Source: Nemertoderma westbladi
Taxonomy: Eukaryota; Xenacoelomorpha; Nemertodermatida; Nemertodermatidae
DNA length: 34,507 nt
Reading direction: 5' to 3'
NCBI GenBank assembly: GCA_032718475.1
Contig: JAUCBJ010008170.1
Location: forward strand, 1-34,507
Below, piece after piece: positions 27,371 through 34,507 of the stretch. The notes under the pieces are model-generated. The model made no database searches, had not been told where the DNA came from, and saw nothing but the letters and a program-made list of their open reading frames with translations. A program made the position numbers and the translations under genes. The first letter of the stretch is position 1. Each line of letters opens with the position of its first letter.

Positions 27371-27822
27371 TCAAGCGCATATGGACAGGCATCTGGGTTG
27401 TGCCGCATGCCTATAGAACATAGATGGTTTAAAATAACGATCGATCACTACCCTGTCCTGTAGCAGTGTGTGATCTTTGTAGTCATACCGGATACTCATA
27501 CTTTGATTCTCAGGTTTACTGTTTTCCTCCCATTCACATTGACGAAAGGCACCCCATCTGTTTCCTCACAGTTGGATGTATGTCCTTATTAATATAGACG
27601 CGGTCAAACTGTGCGGCACCCTTCAGGTTCTTCTCTCCTCTTAAAATCCTGTCACGGGTGTTACGATCTCATAATGTTACCGATATTGGGCGTTTAGAAG
27701 TATAACTGGTAGAGGTTTTGGGTTTGCATAGAGGTTGGACTGTAATATTAGCTGCCAGGATATTGGGTGTCACCCCATATCATCTATTTAAAAATCTCCT
27801 TAACAATTCTTGATATCAGTGG
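27371..27822 (-). pseudogene. Old LINE ORF1, C-terminal RNA-binding part
   Basis: Minus-strand pieces in two frames read KNVIITGVVENSTLPDVF (running out of the target-duplicated segment), VTPNILAANITVQPL, RPISVTL, then DRNTRDRILRGEKNLKGAAQF and VYINKDIHPTVRKQM. This is the order of the RRM-like and C-terminal parts of a LINE ORF1 protein, an RNA-binding chaperone. The other half of the gene is at 31798-32092, displaced by the younger LINE. Confidence 0.65.
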
Positions 27823-27930
27823 TGAAAACATCAGGCAGAGTTGAGTTCTCGACCACTCCTGTTATTATGACATTTTTTTCATGTGACTTGTGTTTTTAGG
27901 AATGCTTGCTGGTTACGTATGATTCAGAAT
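27823..27930. repeat. 108-bp target-site duplication, left copy
   Basis: Identical by eye over all 108 bases to 31690-31797. It is part of the old LINE's ORF1 (coiled-coil to RRM junction on the minus strand). Confidence 0.95.
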
Positions 27931-27970
27931 ACTACTACTAGGATCGGCATGCTGCATTGCAGCTGCATTT

Positions 27971-30900
27971 TTAAGAATGCTGTGCCGGCTTGTCAACAAA
28001 ATTGCACCGCCACAACTCCCTATCACCCATGACATTTGCTAGATCATCCGCATCTTTAAGGCCAGTGTCCTTTAAGATGCGTCTCAAGAAAGTCATGGGC
28101 TGTCCACCATGCTTATTCACTCCATGAGGCTGCCAAAGTACAAGATTATGCACTGGCTGGTCCTCACGGCGAAAGCAATGTCCTGCAAAGCGGAGGCGAT
28201 TTTGTTCTAGTGTCAAGCTTGGGGGAACCAATGAGACACCTCCAATGTTATATAGTGTCTGGTTGGAGATGTGTGCATTGTACTTGACACAATGTACCCG
28301 GCGTAGCATTCTTGTGAATGTGCCATCCAGAGATTTGGTGTCCTCAGCAGTTAGAGCCCAGCATGGACTCCCGTAGAGGAGTACTGGAACTACTGCTGCT
28401 CTGAATAATCGGACCTTAAGTTTTCGATTAATTCTAGGTGACTTCCAAATCCTGGAAAGCCTATTCAAGGCTGCCCATGCCTTTCCCTTACGTATTCGAA
28501 GGTCCTCACCTGACTTCCGGATCCATGATCCCAGGTAACAGAAGTCGTCCACATGCTCAAGCATACCATCCTTTGAGCTTATGCTCATCCGATCAGAGAC
28601 TTGCTGAGGACTTTCAAAGTTAACTGTCAGAATTTTGGTCTTTCTGGAGTTAATAAAAAGACCAACACTAGAAGCAGCATGTTCTAATGAGCTGAGGAGC
28701 CGCTGGGCTCCCTCTAATGATTCTGAGAGTACTCCTAAGTCATCAGCAAAGTCTAGATCAGTTAGGTACTTGGCAGGATTTCCTCGACTTCTGGAGCCAG
28801 TAGGTGGAGTTATCATCACCCCATCATCATTATGATGATCTAAGGACATGCGTAGAACATAGTCAACCACAATAATGAACAAGAATGGTGCAAGTGTGTC
28901 TCCTTGGAGGACGCCCCATAACACTTCAAATGGTTCTGTGTCACCATCAACAGTAGACACAAATGTTGTCGAACCATCGTATACTGATCTGATTGCTGCA
29001 ATAATTTCATCAGGAATCCCATATAATGAAAGTATGCTGAACATACGTGAGCGAGAGACTGAATCAAAGGCCTTGAAGAAGTCAACAAAGATAACAGCCA
29101 GATGCCTGTCTTTCTTTTTTGATAACTCTTCAATTATCCTTCTAAGTGCCAAAATGGGCTCCATGGTCCCACGACCTTTACGGAACCCATTCTGATTTCC
29201 ACGTAGCAGTCTCTCAATGGGATCCCTGATGCGATTTAATAGAATTCTATTGTATAGTTTTGCAGCAATCGAGATCAATGAGATTCCCCGAAAAGAACCA
29301 TAGAGTGTTAGGTTGCCCTTCTTGGGAACTGGCACCAACTTATTTGTTTTCATTTCTTGTGGGACTCTTGTTGTACGGTACATGTCTACTATGATGGGAT
29401 AGATGAGCTTTAAACACTCAGGTATTTTAAAGACCTCAGGGGGAACACCATCTACTCCACTGGCACGATTGGTCTTAATGCTCTTTGCAGCAGCCTTCAC
29501 TTCTGCAAAGGAGATATCGCCAATGGGAATATCTGGGAGTACAGACTCAGACACTTTTACTTCTATAAAGTTATCAGGCAATACCCTGTCATTATTGAGG
29601 AGCTTTTCAAAGTGGGCTTTCCAACCATTGAGGCGATCGGCTGGTGATTCAGCCTTAACCTTGGTGGTTGGTTGGCTTTTCCGCCCAGTAAGCAGATTGA
29701 TAGATTTCCATGCCTGGGATGATTGCCTGCTGTCGTCAGCATCATTGATGGCATCAACCTGTTGGTTTATTAGCTCCTGTAGATTAACAGAGTACTGCCT
29801 GTTCAGGGACCTAGATGCAGCTTTAACTGCATTCTTGGCCGCTGTAGTCTGTTTGAGTCGGGACTCTTTCTGCGCCTTATGAAGGTCATTTCGGCACTTC
29901 TGAATTTTGTTGTCAGTCCAGGGGGCCCTTTTCCTGTTTCGAGGGTATACAGGAACTGTTTCTGCAGCTGCTAACTTAACTGCTTCTGTAAAGGCAGTAT
30001 AGCCCTCACAGTGATCTGCCGCCTCAGAGGCAAGAGCCTCATACCTGTTGCTCAGCTGTAGTGTGAAGCTGGATCTCACACTTGGCTGTTGCAACAGAGA
30101 GGACCAGTCATGCCGTGGCAAGGCAGATTTCGTTGTTCTGCTAGCACGCAGACTAAGTCTTACCTTGGCCACAATAAGGCGGTGATCACTGGAGAAGGGT
30201 CGAAGTGTAAATGCATTACAGTCTTGTATAGAGCTCCTGTATTTCCTACGAAACAGAATATGGTCTATCTGGGACTTGTGACCACTGGGTCCACTATGAG
30301 TCCATAGCTTTCCAGTTCGCTTCTTGAACTGGGTTCCAGCCGAAAACAATCCATTTCCAGAGATAAAATCCTGAAGATGGACAGAATTTCGGTTAACACT
30401 ATTGCTATAGACCCAGGGCGATGTAGGTGATTGATGCAGACTTGCATTAAAGTCTCCCAGGAATGTTAAGAATGCATGCTGATCCACTCCATCAGTTGCT
30501 GCTTGTAGATTGTGGTAGAAATTTTCCACCTCCTCTACAGGGGCAACACTAGTTGGAGAGTAGCACACAATCAGAACCACCTTAGGAAACTTCTTAGCCA
30601 GTCTTCCAGAACATGAGAAGTGGCAACGGATGATGCGGTTAGAGATTTGGTCTATTTTGTCCAATGCTGCATGTGCAGTTGGATTCATCAATAGACCAAT
30701 TCCACCATTGCCACTATCATCTGCTGACGCGAGGGCGAGTCGCCAACCGCCCCCCATGTCCTTAATCAGAACCTCATCAGTCTGTCCAGTCTGCATTCGG
30801 TGCTCTTGAACACCCACTGCGCTAAGAGAAAGCTTATCTGCCAAGGCAGTCAGCTCACCTTGTCGCATTGGGGACCCGAGTGTTAGGGTGTTTACTGAGG

Positions 30901-31267
30901 CTAGTCTAGTGACTTGCCTCAGATTCACCAATGGCTTTGTTGGTCGGGGTGGAACATGAGAGTAGCCTCCAACTCCAGAATCCCTCTCCCCATCACAATC
31001 TGGCCTCCCTGGTGACCCAGGGTTTGGGCCAGAAAGGTCATCAGGAAAGGGACTCAAAGAATTGTTGGCTGCTCTCTCTCCAGTAGGGGGTGAGACAGGC
31101 AGCCGGTCAGGAGTTAACTGACGCCTGTGAGGCCGATTGTGTCCGGTAATTCCACTGGCCTCTAGTGGCCGGACCTCCGCATTGCTAATGTAATCCATAG
31201 TGGGGGTTGGGGGGTGCTTTTTTGCCGAGTCAGCTCTCGGGGCAAATACCACACCCTGGTTTGCCAT
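27971..31267 (-). CDS. LINE ORF: APE endonuclease and reverse transcriptase, intact
   Basis: I start at ATG 31267 (MANQGVVFAPRADS); the frame is open back to a TGA at 31312-31310. 1,098 codons with no stop. The first ~115 residues are Pro/Gly-rich. The endonuclease (about 115-370) shows LASVNTLTLG, VGVQEHR (catalytic Glu), VLIVCYSPTS, LTFLGDFNAS, SQIDHILF and SSDHRLI, all in order. The RT (about 570-850) shows FRGISLISIAAKLYNRIL, VIFVDFFKAFDSV (motif A), GVLQGDTLAPFLF (motif B) and LTDLDFADDLGVL (active-site FADD). A C-terminal region with LLYGSPCWALT and LRFAGHCFRRED follows, ending in a Trp-rich tail. The enzyme nicks the target and primes cDNA synthesis there. All expected catalytic residues are visible. 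Confidence 0.93.
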   Translation of the reverse strand: MANQGVVFAPRADSAKKHPPTPTMDYISNAEVRPLEASGITGHNRPHRRQLTPDRLPVSPPTGERAANNSLSPFPDDLSGPNPGSPGRPDCDGERDSGVGGYSHVPPRPTKPLVNLRQVTRLASVNTLTLGSPMRQGELTALADKLSLSAVGVQEHRMQTGQTDEVLIKDMGGGWRLALASADDSGNGGIGLLMNPTAHAALDKIDQISNRIIRCHFSCSGRLAKKFPKVVLIVCYSPTSVAPVEEVENFYHNLQAATDGVDQHAFLTFLGDFNASLHQSPTSPWVYSNSVNRNSVHLQDFISGNGLFSAGTQFKKRTGKLWTHSGPSGHKSQIDHILFRRKYRSSIQDCNAFTLRPFSSDHRLIVAKVRLSLRASRTTKSALPRHDWSSLLQQPSVRSSFTLQLSNRYEALASEAADHCEGYTAFTEAVKLAAAETVPVYPRNRKRAPWTDNKIQKCRNDLHKAQKESRLKQTTAAKNAVKAASRSLNRQYSVNLQELINQQVDAINDADDSRQSSQAWKSINLLTGRKSQPTTKVKAESPADRLNGWKAHFEKLLNNDRVLPDNFIEVKVSESVLPDIPIGDISFAEVKAAAKSIKTNRASGVDGVPPEVFKIPECLKLIYPIIVDMYRTTRVPQEMKTNKLVPVPKKGNLTLYGSFRGISLISIAAKLYNRILLNRIRDPIERLLRGNQNGFRKGRGTMEPILALRRIIEELSKKKDRHLAVIFVDFFKAFDSVSRSRMFSILSLYGIPDEIIAAIRSVYDGSTTFVSTVDGDTEPFEVLWGVLQGDTLAPFLFIIVVDYVLRMSLDHHNDDGVMITPPTGSRSRGNPAKYLTDLDFADDLGVLSESLEGAQRLLSSLEHAASSVGLFINSRKTKILTVNFESPQQVSDRMSISSKDGMLEHVDDFCYLGSWIRKSGEDLRIRKGKAWAALNRLSRIWKSPRINRKLKVRLFRAAVVPVLLYGSPCWALTAEDTKSLDGTFTRMLRRVHCVKYNAHISNQTLYNIGGVSLVPPSLTLEQNRLRFAGHCFRREDQPVHNLVLWQPHGVNKHGGQPMTFLRRILKDTGLKDADDLANVMGDRELWRCNFVDKPAQHS

Positions 31268-31689
31268 TCCACAGGGTGGGTGTCGCAATGGAGTCAGATA
31301 TGAGGCCCATCACCCATATCTACTCTGGCGTACATGACCCACCATTGGCTGTTGCAGCTCATCTGCTGGGTCATGCCCTGTACCCTTGCTGCCAGGTGCA
31401 GGTCGCAGTGAAGTGCCCTCAGAGTGGATATGAGAACACTCTAATCCTAACCAGCCATTGGTAGATCACCATCTGCCTGGTCAGGCCATATACCCCTGCA
31501 GCCAAGTATATGGGTCCTTAATCCAGGACCAAGGGCGTCCTTATCCCAGAACGAAGGGGGTCCTAGTTACAGGACCAGATTTGCCCTAGTAAGAGGGTCT
31601 ATGCAGCTACAGGTGGCACCTCCTTTATGCTGCATGGAGGTGGCAAGTTTTCTTGATCAATGACCTAGAATACCTGACCTGACCTAAGA
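31268..31689 (-). other. 5' leader of the young LINE
   Basis: 421 bp upstream of the ORF on the minus strand, beginning with AGGTCAGGTCAGGTATTC-type repeats. It should hold the internal promoter, but no core motif stands out. Three repeats of a CTGCTGG/CTGCCTGGTCA.GCC..TACCC unit are visible (31364-31500). Confidence 0.45.
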
Positions 31690-31797
31690 TGAAAACATCA
31701 GGCAGAGTTGAGTTCTCGACCACTCCTGTTATTATGACATTTTTTTCATGTGACTTGTGTTTTTAGGAATGCTTGCTGGTTACGTATGATTCAGAAT
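31690..31797. repeat. 108-bp target-site duplication, right copy
   Basis: Pairs with 27823-27930; no mismatch seen. Confidence 0.95.
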
Positions 31798-32092
31798 GCT
31801 TTGCCCAGATCTTTGGATAGGCTGACTACCTCTTCGCGTAGCTTATTAGATTCGCTCACTTCTTTCCGAAGGCTTTTATAATCTCATCAAGTATCAGCTT
31901 TTAGTGTTTCTTCGTCATTGTGTCGCCAGGAATACCAGTACCCGATTGGGCGTCAGTAGAGTTAGTAGTACACTGTCGGATATCCTCCTCATGGTACAAA
32001 TCCAATAAAGATTTCTGCTGAACTTTGTTAGCCTTATTTAACTGTGCTGCCGATAGTTTACATGCTGATTCAATCAACTTAAACTCTGCCAT
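31798..32092 (-). pseudogene. Old LINE ORF1, N-terminal coiled-coil part
   Basis: ATG at 32092 starts MAEFKLIESACKLSAAQLNK. After a stop near 31901 other frames continue with SNKLREEVVSLSKDLGKAF and IIRNQQAFLKTQV, a heptad-like coiled coil. It runs into the duplicated target segment and thence, across the young LINE, into the ORF1 RNA-binding part at 27822. Coiled coil followed by RRM is the usual ORF1 build. Confidence 0.55.
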
Positions 32093-32596
32093 AACATTTT
32101 ACTACTTCAGACATCAGGCAGCCTGCATAGGCTTACAGACTTACTGGTAGGCCTAATACTCAGGTATTTCTGTATTTGTATTACGGTTACATTGTATTTA
32201 GGTTAGGCCACATAATCATTTCATTCCTGTATCGAATTTATATATTAGATATCATGCATATGCAATATGTGAGAAAGAGGGAAGATAAACAATTGTGAGA
32301 GTAAATGATTCATGATGTAAATATGGAGTTATAATATGACATAGGGAATTTCGGTTCTCTTGATTATAACTTGATGGTCTGGCTGCAACTGCAGAGCCCA
32401 AGACTTGATGATGCTATGCTCACCTTTGCTCAGTCCACATACTGTAGTGTACAGTAGAACAGTATGTAGGTAAAACACGTGGAAACACACAATATTAGAA
32501 ACCGACATTTAAATTTTAAACAAACAATATTTGAAACCGACATTTAAATTATAGTAATTATTGTTCTATGTTATATGAGGTTGTTGTTTTTTTTAG
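32093..32596. other. Intron end before the terminal exon
   Basis: No gene seen. AT-rich, with a direct repeat AAACCGACATTTAAATT (32500 and 32537). It ends in a good acceptor: TTGTTGTTTTTTTTAG at 32581-32596. Confidence 0.5.
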
Positions 32597-33348
32597 AAAG
32601 CAATAAGGCCAGCGTGAAATTTGTTATCAATGCAACCACAGAAGAATGTTATGACTTCATAAGTAAGAATACCGCCATGGAAAAACTCAAGAATGATATC
32701 TTCCAAGTTGTAATGAAAACAGCCAAAATAGCAAGTATTAATATCAGATGCGGATCTATTATTGTGGATATAGAATATTTTGATATATCTGTGAACCAAA
32801 CTACGGATCAGTTCATCGACGTTTTATCGGATCAGTACAATGTATTTTATGAAAGCCAATTGATTCAAGTTGATGGGAAATATCGCACCATTGATGACAT
32901 AATCTACCAGGTGCCGATACCTTATAACATCACCTATTCCCCTTGTTCGGATTTCACAATTGGCGATATTATATTAGCTATAACACTAGAATTCGCAGAA
33001 GATGTAGGAAAAATGAATTACCACATTGGGCAACTTCTATGCTTTGGAAAGTGGGATATTTACGGTACGATATCTTTAACCATATATGTTTTTGAAGATA
33101 TGCAAGGTTTTTTGAAAAGAGGCATAGAAGAGGGTTTCGAGCAAAATGTTGGCAATTCTCTCATTAGAATATCACTCAAACCAGTTACAACCCCCGGCCC
33201 CGGTACTACTACCATTGCGAAAACGACCACTTTATTGGAGGAAACCACTACTGTAGCAACTGCCACTACTGTAGCGGATAGTGCTTCAGCAGTTGATGTT
33301 TCCAAATATGTTTTCTTGATTACAATGTATGTCTATTTGATTTATTAA
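32597..33348 (+). CDS. Terminal exon of the EGF-repeat gene: SEA-like/unknown ectodomain, Thr-rich stalk, hydrophobic C-terminus
   Basis: The exon begins after the T-rich acceptor at 32581-32596; the upstream ATG at 32575 lies in the tract and is not the start. The first codon is split after base 1 (phase 1), matching every EGF exon, so exon 12 or an unseen exon can join here. About 250 codons to TAA 33346. The N-terminal ~75 residues (SVKFVINATTEECYDFISKN..., then NIRCGSIIVDIEY) resemble a SEA-type fold, weakly; the next ~110 residues are unknown. Three sequons (NAT, NQT, NIT) and four Cys suit an extracellular domain. A Pro/Thr-rich stalk (TTPGPGTTTIAKTTT...) follows, then SASAVDVSKY and a ~13-residue hydrophobic end, which suits a GPI-anchor signal. 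ATTAAA overlaps the stop. Confidence 0.65.
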
Positions 33349-33354
33349 AGTTAT

Positions 33355-34507
33355 AGAGCAACATATATTTATTGAGAATTGACTGGATATTATTTATCAG
33401 GAATTCTAATTTATTGAGAATTGACTGGATATTATTTATCAGTAATTCTAATTTATTGAGAATTGACTAAATTTTATCAGTAACTTATATTTATTGAAAA
33501 ATATAACTGGAAATTAATTTATCTGTAACTTAAAGTATTTATCGGATTGTGACTGGGTATTATTTATCAGTTAGCTATATTTATTTATAAATGACTAGAT
33601 ATTATTTATCAGTAACAAACTTATAATAATCTGAAATAGTCTAGGTATTATTTATCAGTCATATATTTATTTATAAATGACTAGATATTATTTATCAGTA
33701 ACAAACTTATAATAATCTGAAATAGTCTAGGTATCATTTATCAGTGAATTATTGATAATTGAGTAGATATTATGTATCAGTAACTTATTTTATCGAAAAT
33801 GGACTAAATACATTATTCCTATATGTATCAGTAAACTTATTATATTTATCAAGAATTTTACTGTATATTATTTATTAGTAACTAATATTTAACGAGAATT
33901 AACTGGATATTATTTATCTGTAACATATTGGTTGAGATTAAATTAGATATTATATATCACTAACTATTCTAATAACTAACATATTTATCGAGACTTAACT
34001 GGATTATATTTATAAGTATCTAATATTTATCGAGAATTAACTGGATTTTATTTCTCAGTAACTTCTATTTATCGAGAATTAACTGATATTATTTATCAGT
34101 AAATTATATTTATCGAGAATTAACTAAATAACATTTATTAGTTAGTTCCTAATATTTATCAAGTATTAACTGGATATTATTTATCAGCAACTTCTATTTA
34201 TCGAGAATTAACTGATATTATTTATCAGTAAATTATATTTATCGAGAATTAACTAAATAATATTTATTAGTTAGTACCTTATATTTATCAAGTATTAACT
34301 GGATATTATTTATCTGTAACTTCTATTTATCGAGAATTAACTGATATTATTTATCAGTAAATTATATTTATCGAGAATTAATGAAATAATATTTATTAGT
34401 TAGTACCTTATATATATAAAGTATTAACCGGATATTATTTATCTGTAACTTCTATTTATCGAGAATCTAAATTTATCAGTAAATTATATTTATCGAGAAT
34501 TAACTGG
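33355..34507. repeat. AT-rich satellite, ~43-bp monomers with 86- and 129-bp higher-order units
   Basis: Degenerate monomers of the form TATTTATCGAGAATTAACTGG followed by ATATTATTTATCAGTAACT fill the window to its end. Copies of a two-monomer unit start at 33591 and 33677 (86 bp). Copies of a three-monomer unit with CTTCTATTTATCGAG start at 34062, 34191, 34320 and 34449 (129 bp each). It begins within 10 bases of the terminal exon's stop, so it may form the 3' UTR or lie just past the gene. Confidence 0.9.

Larger units (their letters stand above)
27931..31689 (-). mobile_element. Young full-length RTE-like LINE (3.76 kb)
   Basis: On the minus strand it has a 5' leader (31689-31268), one long ORF (31267-27971) and a ~40-bp 3' end finishing in a (TAG)n tail (27931-27941), flanked by a 108-bp perfect duplication. 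Single-ORF APE-RT elements with short 3' UTRs and microsatellite tails fit the RTE group, though other clades are not excluded. The intact ORF, perfect duplication and near-identical truncated sibling at 13237 point to recent activity. Confidence 0.85.

Noticed and set aside
31268-31288. TTG start for the LINE ORF
   Set aside because: A non-ATG start is not needed; ATG 31267 is seven codons inside and all domains lie downstream.
32575-32596. ATG at 32575 as the start of a separate gene
   Set aside because: It lies in the polypyrimidine tract of a good splice acceptor; the phase-1 exon reading joins naturally to the EGF exons.

Overview
This window is metazoan nuclear DNA. It has small phase-1/phase-1 exons with GT..AG junctions, a fibrinogen-related domain, calcium-binding EGF (cbEGF) exons, an APE-type LINE with an intact ORF, BEL/Pao-type LTR elements, mini- and satellite DNA, and long G homopolymers. 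I cannot name the genus. There is nothing bacterial here: some long frames open only from GTG or TTG, and the real genes are spliced.

Layout. (1) 3-602: 3' end of a fibrinogen-domain gene, followed at once by a long hairpin-forming inverted repeat (613-901). (2) 903-2600: mostly unrecognised, with a decayed integrase-like patch near 2265-2515. (3) 2624-12302: twelve 123-nt exons, each one cbEGF domain, on the + strand. They arose by a two-copy duplication of an A-B exon pair plus a ~1.3-kb TIR element, followed by a 285-bp exon+intron tandem array. The first TIR-element copy was later hit by a minus-strand LTR retroelement remnant (3298-7270). (4) 12727-24485: an 11.8-kb LTR element with TG..CA LTRs and a 5-bp ATAAT target duplication. 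It encodes a BEL/Pao-type Gag core, Gag zinc-binding region and A17-type aspartic peptidase. In place of reverse transcriptase and integrase I see a WRN/RNase D-like exonuclease-fold protein, a coiled coil and three CCHC zinc knuckles. (5) About 24.6-32.1 kb: an old decayed minus-strand LINE (ORF1 + APE/RT ORF2), split by a very young 3.76-kb RTE-like LINE (27931-31689) with an intact 1,098-codon ORF and a perfect 108-bp target-site duplication. (6) 32597-33348: a + strand terminal exon, phase-compatible with the EGF exons, encoding a SEA-like/unknown ectodomain, a Thr-rich stalk and a hydrophobic C-terminus. (7) 33355-34507: AT-rich satellite of ~43-bp monomers in 86- and 129-bp higher-order units.

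How it fits together. The most economical reading is one secreted or membrane-anchored EGF-repeat gene running from before 2624 to 33348, whose last ~20-kb intron holds nested transposons. The fibrinogen-domain gene upstream ends before it starts. The most unusual object is the LTR element carrying an exonuclease/zinc-knuckle cargo without visible polymerase or integrase. Its frames contain several isolated stops and indels, so this copy is probably inactive.
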